Shown here one piece after another: positions 1 to 12,376 of a stretch of DNA of 64,000 nucleotides. The notes under the pieces are model-generated. The model was not told the DNA's origin and ran no database searches. It saw nothing but the letters and a program-made list of their open reading frames with translations. Position 1 is the stretch's first letter. Each line of letters begins with the position of its first letter. The DNA comes from Annulohypoxylon bovei var. microspora (Eukaryota; Ascomycota; Sordariomycetes; Xylariales; Hypoxylaceae). The DNA is taken from positions 434,001 to 498,000 of the forward strand of contig MU405214.1 in assembly GCA_022836615.1 (NCBI GenBank), given 5' to 3'. The translations under genes and the position numbers were made by a program.

Positions 1-309
1 ACCTTCACCACTCTTGTTATTGTGTCGTTGTGACCGCCGTCCATAGTTGCCCGTTCCCTTAGCCTCTGCCGCAACGATATCCGGTAGGTCCTCTGAGTCG
101 TCCACTGCGTTCTCCCGCGCCACAACTTCATCTGTTGCTTTGTAACTGTGCAGATTAGCCCGTGAATACGTCGACATCAGTCCCCCGAGCCCGAGCGTGG
201 GTCTTGTGTGCCTGAACGGGTCATCCGAATCCGAGTCCGTGTCCTCCCAGCCCTCGTCGATGGGCTTCTCGTCCTTTCGGATGGGAGAACCCGGGGGAGT
301 GTTCGACAT
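1..309 (-). CDS. 5' fragment of an unrecognised, disordered protein
   Basis: An open frame runs from an ATG at 309-307 to the left edge, giving the first 103 residues of a protein that continues outside the window. The start is MSNTPPGSPIRKDEKPIDEG. It is followed by an acidic Asp/Ser stretch (DTDSDSDDP, about residues 24-32), a Gly/Leu-rich patch, and a mixed basic/acidic region ending in RRSQRHNNKSGEG. It has no signal peptide or membrane segment. The composition suggests an intrinsically disordered N-terminus, perhaps of a nuclear or membrane-anchored protein, but the fold lies outside the window. The frame has no stop, and its ATG follows a purine/T-rich leader at 310-360. I do not recognise the family. 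Confidence 0.6.
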   Translation of the reverse strand, partial: MSNTPPGSPIRKDEKPIDEGWEDTDSDSDDPFRHTRPTLGLGGLMSTYSRANLHSYKATDEVVARENAVDDSEDLPDIVAAEAKGTGNYGRRSQRHNNKSGEG

Positions 310-2092
310 GACTATTTCCTTCCTTTTGATTTTATCTTAATTTTTTAATAATATTTTTTTACACCCTCGAGAAATCGTCTACTATTTGAGTAGCTCCACT
401 CTGATTGGCTAGACCTGTCTGGGATGATTGAAGTAGTATCGCAGGTGTTGGGTTTGAGGCGGGGTGCAGATAGATACCCAGATCAGACTGATAGATCCGG
501 GCCGCACTCGCTCAATTTTTGACCCGAGAGGTTCGTGTGACGAAAAATGCAACTATGCTGCTACGTAACCGGGTTAATGATTGAAGTGATAGAATGTGGT
601 TGAGTGCGCGGATTGTATGTGAGATATGAGATGTGATGTATGCGCGTGTGTTGTGAATAGGTGCAAGTTGTAAATGTTATCATCAGAAAATAAATTATGA
701 TGATATGAGATGAATGAAATTAACTGTTACACCCGAATTTGTACTTCAGGTAACTGCAAAGTGGAAATAAGAAAACTTTGAAGGCAAACGGGAGGGACTT
801 TCCGCAAGCGTGATAAGCAGTTACAAGCTGGAATGTACGGGAGATGAAAAAGGAAAGTGAGGGAATAAAATAACCTTAATCAGAGAAGGAAAGCGCAGAA
901 AGCGCAGCCATCTTCATGTTTTTACCGTGCCTGCACCATTTTGACCAGCACACATAGTAGTAATTACATGGATGCTCTTACCTTAAAACACAGTAGATAT
1001 ATGACGAATGAGATAATCAGAAGCGAATCGAAGTTCTTTCCTTTTTTCAACCCGTTTCCCTTGCTCGCGTGACGTTCCCCTAAAACTAGTACGGCAAGAG
1101 ATTGGCATATATCTATCCAATCATTTCGTTTACGGCAACACTTCCCGTTTGTCTCCCTCACCTTCTCACCTTCATACCAATACCTACTTACCGACCTGAG
1201 TAGGTAATCGGTACGGCTGTTGCCACTACTAGGTAATACGTCACCTCAGCCCGTCTATAATAACCGCAAATCTGCGACGAAATGTCAACATTCTTTGAAT
1301 GTATGTATGCATGTAGGAACATACGGCAAACACCAAATTGTTCGGAACCAGAGGGTATCATTGCCTATCATCTCTGTGATATCGTACAAACGTAGCCTGC
1401 TAGCTACACCATCAATCGTTCGTTCGTCGTGGTATCCCGCCTGCCCATCCTCCCAAACCCATATTGCAGTCTACCTCCCGAGCCATTTCTCCCCCTTCAA
1501 CCAACGTCCTGTTCTTCAAGTTTAGCTGCGGCTATTTCGACACAGAGTTCGCCCCGTATGCCGTTCGTTTCGGAACGGATAGTAAGGATGTGTAGGGTAT
1601 ACGATGGGTGCCTCCAAATCAAAATCAAGCCCTATAAAACCAACGCCTCTCGATCGAGCGAAAAATAAAAGCGCAGCAACTCTGGTATTTTTTGCCCATA
1701 AGTGTGTATCAAATTTTCTGTGTGCTTTTCTGTGGTATCATCCGACGGCGTCCTCCCGCTCCAATCTGCAACGCCGTATTCCGTCTTGCGCAGCTCGTGG
1801 TATCATGTCCAGATGTACTCGTGGATATAAAGCGTCAAATAGAATCGTCTGCAGCCACCGCCTAGCTGCGCTGCAAGGCGGAATGAAAGAGATAAAAAAA
1901 TAAAAGCAAACAAACAATAGACTTTGAAACCTCGAGAAGGAATAGAGAGATGAGACGAAACTATAAATCAAAGAGGAAAAATTATGAAACGCAGAGCCGA
2001 CCGATGCATGATCATAGGATCGGGGTATTTTTACGCCAGGGTATATCCAGCCGGGGGTATTGCTTGCACGTAGAGCATCTAAAAGACGGAAT
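310..2092. other. Intergenic region, no gene seen
   Basis: About 1.8 kb lies between the divergent 5' end of the partial gene and the 3' end of the KH-domain gene. Short open frames exist on both strands but none has recognisable domain content, splice logic or a credible start. The T-rich tract at about 330-360 probably belongs to the 5' leader of the left gene. Positions 1900-2092 probably hold the 3' untranslated region of the KH gene. Confidence 0.5.
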
Positions 2093-5000
2093 CTAACGGT
2101 ATGGTCCAATTGGACCGGGGTATCCTGAATTCGTAGAATGAGAAGTTGATGGTCGGCCACTATCGCCAGACGCACGTGTGCTGTGGCGTGGTGTGATGTC
2201 GCCGCCGTGGGGAATGTTGTTCGGCGTTAGTTTGTTGTCGAAGCCATTGCTAAAATGACGGGTCGACCAAGGGTGGTTGTCCTCATCTGGAAGATTGACA
2301 CCGCTATCGTTCCAGGGGTTTCGGTCAGCGTTAAAGCTGCGAGTCGAGTCTATCGAGATAAGAGACGACTTAGACACATTATTTGACCCTTTAAAGAATG
2401 TGTTCATCGAGTGGGAGCTGTTCTTTCTACGATCAAGAGAAGACAGCAGTTGAGACGGCTTTCGAAGCTTGTCAAAAATGGTGGTGGTTCGCTGCTGCGA
2501 CATATCTTCGCCAAAGGCTGGCTTGGTAGGCGAATCTGTCCCAACAGGAGTGGGAGCATGTTGGAGAAGTTTTGAATCAAAATACTGCAGCGAGTCCTCG
2601 AATGAGTCCGACTTGGGGCGGGGAATCGCACCCTTTACAATGGTGGCATCAACACTCGCAGCCGCAAACTGCTCCATGAGGAAGTCAATAGCGTCACGGA
2701 GACCGCCAGTGTTGTTGCGAGTGAGCCTCCACAGTAAGGTCATGGTTCGTTCGCCGTCGTCGGTTTTCTCCTCGGCATTCTCGTGCACTTCGAGCGTTAC
2801 CTCGTGTTGGTTTTTCAGCTTCGAGACGAGTTCGTTGACGAATTCAGGGGACTCGAGGAATTTGACCAAAGATGGAGATCGAGTTAGAATCAATTCATGA
2901 GTTTCAGGGACCATGCCCTTTGAGTAAATATTAGTGACATAATTCATATATTATAAGGGTCTGTTAGGCTTACCAAGAACTCGTCAGCGCATAGAGGCAC
3001 CTGCCATTCAGGACCAGTAACAGTCACTTCATCGCTGGCTTGCTCGGTGCTGGGAAAGACAATCTTGCAGTTCCACTTCTTCTCGAGCTCTTCGAGCTCC
3101 TGTAGACGAGAAATGAGCTGCCTATGGTAGAGGCGGTCAACGTGCACGATTTGTGAAGTAAACTCAGAGTGCTATAAATATGTCGATTAGCATCTTGAAC
3201 CTTATAAATGAAATATCGATGTGACTTACGGCTCTATCCACCATGTCCAGAATCTCAGTCTTGACCAACTCAAGATTCTGGGCATTTCGAGCTGGAGTTC
3301 GACAGATGACATTGTCAACCTTGACATCATCATCTTCACGACCCATACCTCCTAAGGCGCCTGTTAATAAGCCTCGAGCCCCGGTATTCCTGGCGGGATT
3401 CTTACCACGATCCATAGCGTTCGAGAATTTAACAAAGACAGAATGCTTTTTCATGATACGCTGGATGTGTTGACCACCAATGCCAATGATTCGTTTGTGA
3501 TACTGGTCGGGAACATGGAAAGAGATAGAGGCAGGCATCTCCTGCTCTACTAATGACATCCCCTGCTTCATAGAGTCATAAGACGGCGCAATAACATCAA
3601 TATCAAAATTGTATTCCCTAAAGCTGTCGAATATGATTTGAACGTTGCCTGTATCATGTTAGCTTGACTAAACCTAGAATCTATTCTGGTATGACTTACT
3701 CTGCGTCATAATCTTGTTGATCTTGCCATTCTTCTTGCCCGACACAAACTCCTTGTGTTCGTTGGCGAGTTCAATCTTGACCCGAATCTGATGCTGAGTC
3801 TGGTTCACAAACTTGATCTGCGAAAGCACACCTAAGGCCTGCTTCACGGCATCGTCAGAGCCATTGATCGTAAATGTCATCTTGTCGAAGGAGATATCCG
3901 CATCAGAATTGGCACAGATATCACTGAGCATGCTGCGAATCTCCTGAGGACCAGGGAGCTGGGACACACCAGCTTGCTGGATCCACCATGACGCAAAGTA
4001 GAATTGGCCAGCCTAAACCATCAGTTAGCATATGCCAGGTTGATATGATATCTGGAGACATACAAGGGACATAATTTCCTTCATAGTGCGCTCGATATGG
4101 AGTCCCTCGACGCCTTGAACCCTAATCATGTTACGTTGAGAAGCCAGTGGTGGGAACATGATGTAAGTGCCGTTAGTCTCCATAATCTTGCGAACCTTGT
4201 CCATTCGTCCAAGCAGGATGCTGTCTATCTTCGGGGCCGAAACTACGGAATCCTTGATGAAAAGCTTTGTCCTGTTTACCAACTCGTGGATCTTGCGCTT
4301 GGCTAGCTCTATACCCTGAGGATTCTCGCCAGTAATAAATATCTCTTCTGGATTACGGCGGTTGGCATTCGGTGGGCAGTATCGGTGCAATTGGGCGAAT
4401 GGAGGGAAATAGATAGCCGTGTTCGTTATTGACTCGATCAACTTGATGTTCTTCCGCGAGCGACCACATACGATCGGGTGCAATGTGGTCTCGAAGCGCA
4501 TCATGTCGAACTCACGTTTAAGCTATAATAGAAATTAGTATTATACTTACTTACTATGATAGAAAACCCGAGGCTCAGAATATATACCAATTTATCAATG
4601 AAGATAAGAACCTGAGTCTTGGCATGCTCAGTAGACTCGCTATCTCCGTAGATGGCAACCCTCCATCTTTGATCTCTGATGACTTCTACGTCGCCATTGA
4701 GGCCGTCGACTGTAGGCGTGAGCTTTGGGCCAAGGATGAAAATGTCTACCCCGCAGAATTCGGCGAAAGCGTCCAGAGTGTTGGTGACGTTCTTTTGTAA
4801 TGCGCCGGCTTGAGCGTCGACAATTAACCCATAGTTTACGTCGACGGTAGTGCACCTCTATAATATCTAGTTTAGCCATCTTTTTCTTTGTTACGTTACA
4901 AAAAGGGTCCTAATATGCATACCAGCGCTAAAGGAGTATCGCTCAATATAGTTTCACGGCTCTTGTGGACGAGTTCCGGCGAACCAGAAAGGCACACTGT

Positions 5001-5423
5001 CGTAACTTGCGACTTGCAGCTCTTTGGCACGCTCGAGATAACATGGGCCTCGATTGGCAAAGGACCTTTCGTGAGCTCCCTGCACAAGTTCTGTAAATTG
5101 GCCAAGTTCTGGGCATGAACTGGCAACTCGTAGACAGGTATATCGTCGGGAGCGTCTCCTGGATGCGTCCACCTAAAGACAGCCTCTCCAGTCGCATGTA
5201 GGATCTCCTCCGTGTTGGGGCCGGCCAGGTCGGATGCGAACGGGACGTTGAAGGCAAAGTGGATGGTGGTATCGGCGGCAGGCGAGGGACTTAACGAAGC
5301 TCCCGGAGCTCCGGGTTTCTGATGGGGATTTATAGCAGTCATGTTCATGTTCGGTCTCGACGACATGCCGAAGTTTGGGCTCATCCTTTCGGGCCAGTGA
5401 CGCATGTTGGCGAGCTTTTGCAT
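2093..5423 (-). CDS. KH-domain RNA-binding protein (Bicaudal-C/vigilin-like arrangement), 7 exons
   Basis: This is probably a cytoplasmic RNA-binding protein acting in mRNA localisation or translation control. Seven exons join in phase: 5423-4923, 4857-4588, 4522-4064, 4012-3700, 3648-3230, 3171-2974 and 2917-2093, giving 994 residues. All introns are GT-AG and 49-66 nt long. A clear KH core with an intact GxxG loop lies in exon 5 (RIIGIGGQHIQRIMKKH), and a degenerate KH core lies in exon 3 (CGRSRKNIKLIE). Further alpha/beta segments in exons 2-4 and 6-7 look like diverged KH repeats. The last 150 or so residues are low-complexity, rich in Ser, Asn, Gly and Pro, and look disordered. The start MQKLANMRHWPER follows a long pyrimidine-rich leader. 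KH membership is firm. The exact orthologue (BicC-like or a fungal-specific KH protein) is inferred. Confidence 0.85.
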
Positions 5424-8400
5424 GGTGAAACTGGGGGGAGGGGAGGAAGGGGTCCGGGGGAATAGAGGGAGGAGTATGTGGTACGAGGAGAGGGAGAAAA
5501 CGGGGTATCTCGATGTGGAAGTTCAAAGAATGAAGAAATAAGAGAAATAACTAAATTAGAAAAAAAAGGAAAAAGAACAAGAACAAGGAAGAGGAGAAAA
5601 TCGAAGTTATCGTTTGGTGGTTCTCTCTCTACCTTTTCAATCTTTCACTCCTCTCTCTCTCTTGCAAAAAGAGACTGTAAAACCTCTACTACTGTTAGTG
5701 GGGAGGTTAGAGAGAATGAATGGTGAGGAGAAGTGGAATTGACGGGATGGATGGACGGATGGTTTTTGGGACTGGGAACAGGACTGGGAACGTGAGATGT
5801 GGTGGACTGGAAGAATCGATGGAACGAGCCAAAAGCCCGAAGTGTCGGGTGTGTCGAAGCTGTGCTTGCTGGTTGCTTCTGCAGTCAGCATAAGCTGGTT
5901 GATTTTAACGAATGGGGTCGCTAGATTCTAGGGGAACTTGGGGCACATGTGCAAGTGAGAAGCCCTTGAAAGCCCTTGAAAGCCCTGAACAGTGCGTGGG
6001 TACCTCAAGCATGTATACCTGGACAGTACTATGGAGGTATCTTTAGAGGTAATGCAATGCTTTGTGTGGGCTTAGCGCGGTTGGTGGGATGGTCCAAACT
6101 CATTCTGCTCATCGCTCATTCCAGTCTCGTTCCAGTTCGTAGTTGTAGTGGGGGCGCCGGAGACTGGAACCAACTCCACTTAGAGCCCTTGTTGCAGGCT
6201 CGCAGCTGCTGCGAATAAACTGTAGCAGTCGCTAGCACGAATTCTATTATACACTACCTTGGAATACCTTGGTCGCTTGGTATTGCAACACCTTGCAACA
6301 CCTCCAGATGTCGCAACACCTGATAGTATGTACCTCGTGACTACCATCGGCTTAGTACTTGCAGGAGCAAACGCACAAGAATTTGCTAGGAATTTGCTGG
6401 GAATTTGAGTTGGACCTAACCCTAAATACCCCAGAGTCTACATGAATAAAGATAGATGATCATGTAGAGTGCGGGTACCTAGTATCGAAAAAGTATAGGT
6501 GATTTCCTTTCTCTCGTCATCATTAGCTGTGAGATTCACGTATAATCCACCTCCTTACTTAAGAGCAAGAACAATCCGAGGTCCGTCCTATTACTCTTTG
6601 GAAGATATTAAGGTAGAAATGCAATGATAACCTATATTCGATGGTTCTAACTTAAATATTACAATTAAATACTAGGTATAAGTATACTAGGTAACTAGGT
6701 ATAAATATATTGTATGGTATCTACAATACCTAGAAAATGAATCTTGCCTTGGCTTCATGCTAAGATCTCTATCCCCTCAACCTTGGAAGTTTAATGTATA
6801 GTACAAGGTAAGGATGTACATCAATATTGCACTGTACTGTACTATATCTAGGAATATGTGGATCTTGACTATGATTATTCAGCTAACTACATCATGGATG
6901 TACATGATTAACGCTAGGTTTCTTACTTACTCGAGTTTGATGTTTGGTTCAATCGTTCGAGTCTTCTACTACACACGTATACGGTCTCTCATCCATGATA
7001 TCTACATACAATTCCAAGGTTATCGAAGACAAGATATTGTGATTAGTGGCCGTGATAGGTCTTGTCCTCGATGGCTTTGGTCCGTGCAAAGACATCTAGG
7101 CAACATCTAAGTCAATCTTTGTCGAATGGGGGCAACACGAACTCAAGGATTATAAGGTATACAGGGATGTGAATTATCAAATTTCATATCTAAGGCCTGC
7201 AAGGTCTGTTCTACCCTATTTGAGGTGCATGCCAAACAGACATAGCCACGGTACACGGGACCACTGTTGACCAAGTACGGTACAGCTTCTACACTACGGA
7301 TCCGTACGTACATTCACAATACACAATACACAATACACACATACCTACTCTCTCATACTACATACGCAGCAGCATACGATACATACGACTAATAAATACC
7401 AAAATACATACATACATACGTCCTACCTAAACACCTTACCTAACACATAAACACCGAGTAAATCGGAAGCTCGAACCGACAAAGAATCAGACAATTCAAA
7501 TGGATTACCGCGCGTACTCGGATATTCCTTATTATTGTGTACATATTTACTACTCTGCTACTGCATACTATGTATGTCGGTAACACATCGATCTGTGTTG
7601 GCGGATCTCCCGCGCTGCCTCTCATCCCTTTCCTTATTAATCGCCCGGGAATTATTAAAGCAGAAGACAACACGTAGCAGAGCAATGCACACACACATAT
7701 ATGTAAGTATTAACCAAGTAAGTTAGGGTCCCCCTCGTCGACCTCGTGAAGCTTCAGCTGAGCATTTCCCCTTGTCGATTTTCATCAAGTTTTTATCCCC
7801 CATCTCACTTAAGCTTTCAGGGAATAGTAACGACTAAGTCAAGCTCGAACCCCTGGAAGAGTGCCACATAACAATGCCATCAGTACCAACAATAACTAAG
7901 GCATTGATGTCGTACATGTTTACTAGGTAGGTAAACAACCTTCGACTGCGAGTATGCCACGGAGCTTTCTATATTAAAATATTGCTTCAAGATCTTGACA
8001 TCCCTCTACCTTCCCACCTCTTATAGCTAGTGTCCCCCTATTTCCCTACCTCTAAGAACCATCCGGGGCCGCGCGTCGTGCGTGTGCGATGGCTGCCGAA
8101 GGTCCGGTGGTGGGACGGCTCATACATGTAGGGCTGGTAGCCCCCATCGTAAGCTACGCGGTTCCGAATCCCGAGCCGAACTAGAGGATATCTCTATATT
8201 GAGGCGTGTTTTGTGTTCACATGTTAGATATTCATAAATCAACGGAAACGAGAGGAAAGAAGTTTGCTTAAAATGGTAATCATTAATAGAGGAAATGGTT
8301 ATCTACCTAGGTAGATCATATAGACAATGACTCTAATACCTAATACCCAATACCTATAGTCTTATTAGGCAAAGTCATCTTCCACCTTGACACTTTACAT

Positions 8401-9044
8401 ATAGGTAGCCGGATTGTGGACGGAGCGTATGCGTGTATTGCCGACCACCGCTTCGGCTAACACACCACAACTACACATGTACAATTAAACGATGGTAGGA
8501 TATGGTTGCAATACATGCAAGAACGCCTTCTCACGTCCGTCCCTTGCCTAGTTCACACATTTGCCTCGTCTATGCAGATCAGAGTTCCTATAATCTAAGA
8601 TTAATAAAACCATCATGTACCGTGCCACTCTCGCTCAAGGAATGCAGATTGATTTGGGGGTCTTATGTGTAGTCGATTGAGGCCGCCTAAGAATTATGTA
8701 CACTGGATGGTGCAAATAGGTACACGTGCACCTAGCTGTACCAAGCTCCGTCAAATCGAGAAACTTCCAGCATGCCACCGCCAAAATTCCAAGCCACGCG
8801 CACTTAAGGCAATACCTGAACTCATAGACCCCCCCTCAATGCCAATGCCGAGCAGATTCGCACTCGGCTACTCCAGTACAGTACAACTCCACGGCCATGG
8901 CAGGGCTCAAACTCTTAACCATGTCTGAATAATTCCAACACTGACTAAACCTAAGAGGTGCCTCATCTATCGTTAGTCCTCTTCGGGTTCAACTATAATG
9001 TACAATCCTCGCACATACCATCCTTAAGCTTAGATGGTACGTGC
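5424..9044. other. Gene-poor region with pyrimidine-rich leader and simple repeats
   Basis: Positions 5424-5900 are strongly pyrimidine-rich in the sense of the KH gene and are probably its promoter and leader. A three-fold repeat of about 10 bp (AGCCCTTGAA) sits at 5961-5990. From 6240 onward the DNA is AT-rich with many TAGGTA/ACCTAG runs (6670-6715, 7920-7935, 8300-8345). Short arrays of ACACAATAC lie near 7315-7340 and of ACATACAT near 7400-7420. A small GC-rich island at about 8060-8190 has no assignable function. I see no convincing gene. Confidence 0.45.
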
Positions 9045-11783
9045 TCACTGATAGACATGTCGTCGACTATTGTCTGCGTAGATAATCTCCGGTTGAGCTG
9101 CTCGGGGGCGTTCAATGTAGGTGACGTCTTCGTCTGCATGTGCATGTGCATGTGGCGGCCTGTCATAAAGGCGGTCTACTGGACGAACGCTATATTCGCG
9201 TCTGGGTGCATCATGCTCCGCCGGTCTGACGCTATACTCCCGAACTACCGGAGGCACCGCATCTCTTCTTACCTCGGGATGAACGCTAGCAGCATAATGT
9301 CTAGGAGGTATATCGGGTCGTACAGTATCATGCCTGCTATAATACGGTGCAGCCTCTGCCGGTCGCACGGTCGCGGCTCTGGAGAGATAGTCTCGAGGCA
9401 ACTCCTCGGGTCCCCGTCCGCCAGTTGCCCCTCGGATCGGCACAAAGTCTTGGCCCGGCACTCCAATAGGTTGCATCGGGTAATCACGCTCACGGTAGCT
9501 TCTATAATCAACCCCGTACTCTGGTTGTGTGACTACGCGCCGGGGAGCATACGTAGGTGACGCACGCCGGTAGATAACCCCATCCTCTTCGAAGGTCTCT
9601 CTAGACATACGAGATGGAATACGCGCCGGTACTCGCTCGTATACAATCTCGCGTTCACCGGGTCGCGGACCTGGTACAACCGAGTGGCGGGCAACAGTGC
9701 TGGAACGGGGGGGTTCGAGATACTCGCGGCCGTATTCATCAACTATGATGCGAGACGGGGGGGCGGGGGGTGCCATCACAGGCGAACGCCTCTCGATAAT
9801 TACGGGCGATCGTGATCTAGCACGATCAGCATAAGGTCGTACGCTCATTCGCCCATCCCGCGGGTAAGCAGAAACCTCTCGATACTGGGGGTTTAAGGAA
9901 TAACTAGCCGAGCGTAGAGGACGTGACTCGACAGCACCATAGGGAGCCGCGTAACCATAAGGAGATTGGACTCGTTGGATATACTGGACAGCCGTTCCAT
10001 CAACTCGTCGCTCCTCATATACAGCGTGCTCCAATCTTTGACTTGCCGGAGCAACAGACTGAGGCACCTGTCTTACGTATGGATCGTCCACTCTCTCAAA
10101 CCCGTAAGGAGGTCGTTCGGTTGGCGTATGTGTTGCAGTAAACGGCTCGCGACGTATCACCGAAACTGGTCGTTCAATTCGCGGCTCATCATATGCTAGC
10201 TCTGGTTGCTGATGAGGGTCAGATCGCAATCGCTTTTGAGGTCGGATAAATTGAGGCGCCGACAAAGGTGAAGGCGAACGAGGTTCGGGTTTGATGTACG
10301 GAGAACCCGGAACATCTGATGCTCTCGTTCCAGCCTTTCTCTTGTTCTTCTTCTTATTATTCTTCTTGCCTCTCTTCTCTCCTTGAGGGGAGCTCTCGGG
10401 ACTGGTGACAACTCCACGTTCTTGTCTTAGAGCAGTTACCTGCGCTGGCGCGCCGGGCAAGATGCTGATGTCTGGATCGGAGGCAGGCGGTCTTCGAGCT
10501 GTTGCCAAAGACGAAATGTGTGCAGGTTGGGGGGCATACGGCAAAAGACCGTGAGTACGAACTAAAGGAGGCTGTTGTTGTCTCAAGGGAGCAGCAGGAA
10601 GTAAGTATTGAGGATGCTGAGGAAATTGGAGGCGGCTATAGTCAGTAGGCTGATCCGAATCTGTATTGCCATTGTCCGATCTACTAGTAGGACCACTGTC
10701 TGAACTGATCACCTGAGGCTCCATGTGATGCAGTTGGCGGAACTGTGTTACCAATGATGCTTCACGGCTAGGTTTTGAGGTCTGCTGGAGTTCATGGTCA
10801 CGGCCTTGGACAGCCTTGGCCGGAACGCTAGTGCTCGACGGCAATGTATGCGAACCACTTGCGATCTGGATCGGCTGCACGCCCGGACTGAGATCTTGTT
10901 GGTATAATGGTGCCGAAGTGTGAATGGGCTGCTTGAAAACGTACCTAGGCTGGGGCTTAAGTAGCGGCGGAGCATGTGGCCCACGTTGGGGAGTAGTGTC
11001 TTGCATTGCTACATCTTGACCTATGACATTCTGAACTCGGGGCGAGGCACGCGAAATAGGAGTCTCATGCGGACTGGAATAAAACGTGTGCTCGTCGAAG
11101 GAATCGCTCGAGTCGGAAATTGTAGTAAGATTAGGAGTATCGGTAGATATCGGTGCCGTAGCTTGTACGAGAGTCAGTGCTTTTGCCAAAATATCTGGAA
11201 GATCAAGGTCAATATGCTCAGATTGGTATTGTAAAACCGAGCGCTGTTCAAACTGATCTCTGAGATCTTGTTCGATCTTTCGTCTTTGCATCTCAAGACC
11301 TGCCTCGGCGTGGTCTTTAGGGTTCTGATACAAGACAGGGTCGAGGGGGGTCTTGCTATGATCTAAAGGTGTCGAGACACCTGGAATAAAGGCAGAGGAA
11401 GCACCAGAACGACCAGTCGCAACTACGGCGATAGCTGGTTGTTGTGAGTTGACTTTGAAAGAATTAAGATTGTCCACCTGGTGATAGTTGAGATTAGGTG
11501 CATTTTGCAAAGGCTGTAAAGGTTGTGAGAATGATGGTGACGACGCAACGCGTTCTGTCGCAAGTGAAGCAGCCTGGGCTTGAGCTTGTTGAGGAGTGGT
11601 AGGCTTAGCAGCAACCTTGATACGAGGATGCTTGCCAGATACTATAGTATCTCGAAAACTGATAACCTTCTGATATTCGCGGATCTCTTCGAGATCAGCT
11701 GTTGTTAAACTTCCATTCTGGCCGCCCGGCTGATAGCCTGAAGCTATGGCAATGGGTTCTCTTGAGATGCCAGCTTGTGCCAT
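9045..11783 (-). CDS. Large intrinsically disordered protein, single exon, function unknown
   Basis: This is one uninterrupted frame of 912 codons starting MAQAGISREPIAIASGYQPG. I see no enzyme motif. A short helical segment follows the start (LEEIREYQKVISFRDTI, about residues 30-46) and is the only part that looks folded. The middle is rich in Gln, Pro and Ser. A lysine-rich cluster, KKNNKKKNKRKAG, near residue 475 could be a nuclear localisation signal. The C-terminal 350 residues are rich in Arg, Tyr and Pro with loose repeats of the type EYSVRPxE and RHDTVRP. Such arginine/tyrosine-rich tails are known from RNA-binding or condensate-forming nuclear proteins, but that is inference. Length, frame integrity and absence of stops make this a real gene. 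Confidence 0.75.
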   Translation of the reverse strand: MAQAGISREPIAIASGYQPGGQNGSLTTADLEEIREYQKVISFRDTIVSGKHPRIKVAAKPTTPQQAQAQAASLATERVASSPSFSQPLQPLQNAPNLNYHQVDNLNSFKVNSQQPAIAVVATGRSGASSAFIPGVSTPLDHSKTPLDPVLYQNPKDHAEAGLEMQRRKIEQDLRDQFEQRSVLQYQSEHIDLDLPDILAKALTLVQATAPISTDTPNLTTISDSSDSFDEHTFYSSPHETPISRASPRVQNVIGQDVAMQDTTPQRGPHAPPLLKPQPRYVFKQPIHTSAPLYQQDLSPGVQPIQIASGSHTLPSSTSVPAKAVQGRDHELQQTSKPSREASLVTQFRQLHHMEPQVISSDSGPTSRSDNGNTDSDQPTDYSRLQFPQHPQYLLPAAPLRQQQPPLVRTHGLLPYAPQPAHISSLATARRPPASDPDISILPGAPAQVTALRQERGVVTSPESSPQGEKRGKKNNKKKNKRKAGTRASDVPGSPYIKPEPRSPSPLSAPQFIRPQKRLRSDPHQQPELAYDEPRIERPVSVIRREPFTATHTPTERPPYGFERVDDPYVRQVPQSVAPASQRLEHAVYEERRVDGTAVQYIQRVQSPYGYAAPYGAVESRPLRSASYSLNPQYREVSAYPRDGRMSVRPYADRARSRSPVIIERRSPVMAPPAPPSRIIVDEYGREYLEPPRSSTVARHSVVPGPRPGEREIVYERVPARIPSRMSRETFEEDGVIYRRASPTYAPRRVVTQPEYGVDYRSYRERDYPMQPIGVPGQDFVPIRGATGGRGPEELPRDYLSRAATVRPAEAAPYYSRHDTVRPDIPPRHYAASVHPEVRRDAVPPVVREYSVRPAEHDAPRREYSVRPVDRLYDRPPHAHAHADEDVTYIERPRAAQPEIIYADNSRRHVYQ

Positions 11784-12376
11784 GATTACGAGGAATCAGC
11801 TAGGCAAAAGAACCATCCACATAGATCAAGGTCTAACACCGCACAGGAATGAACAATGAATAAATACGATTACGAGATTGTTTTGTTTTGTTGAACGGAT
11901 GCGAAGATCACTTGGTTTTGAATATCCTCTTGATGACGATGCCTTCAAGAACGAAGAGCGTTGCGTTGTATCAAGACGAAAAGTTGATGAAAGGAAAAAG
12001 AAATGAAAAGACGTGTCGCATGACGAATTAAGCTCCAGTGGAATTTCAAATGTTATTTTTTTTTTCGGGTGGATTTAGATAGGTGCTACATGCATGGGAC
12101 CCACTATATTAAGCCGCACTTTAAAAATGCAGTAACTGAGGAAACCACGACGTTAATTGCAATGTCTACCTGTTCTCCTATTTCTCCTAATTATTTCTAC
12201 AGTAGGCGAGTCATGCAACGGCCGTTGAATTACTTGGTATTAATGGGAATAAATTAGAAGAAAAAAATTGATCGCGCCTGACGAAGAAGGCAAAGGTATT
12301 GATAGTACTAGGAATCGAATCCAGGTTTACCATGTACGAATAGACATAACTACACCGACGAGAACAACAAAAGAAT
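11784..12376. other. Spacer between the disordered-protein gene and tRNA-His
   Basis: Positions 11784-12060 are the probable promoter and leader of the minus-strand disordered protein. A T-run lies at 12055-12065. The only structured item beyond that is a mutated copy of the tRNA-His 3' half at 12299-12337, listed separately. Confidence 0.4.
12299..12337 (-). pseudogene. Mutated partial copy of the tRNA-His 3' half
   Basis: Roughly 39 bases line up without gaps with the 3' half of the functional tRNA-His that starts 40 bp away. They share the core GGAATCGA and the T-arm layout. Nearly all differences are G-to-A or C-to-T transitions. The aligned part spans acceptor 3' strand, T-arm and variable region. 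The anticodon arm, D-arm and 5' acceptor strand are not recognisable. It looks like a decayed duplication. The direction of copying is inferred. Confidence 0.5.

Noticed and set aside
8060..8190. Possible tRNA-like or RNA-gene island, with a GGTTC...AATCC-like stretch
   Set aside because: The T-loop would be too long, and no acceptor, D or anticodon stems can be paired.
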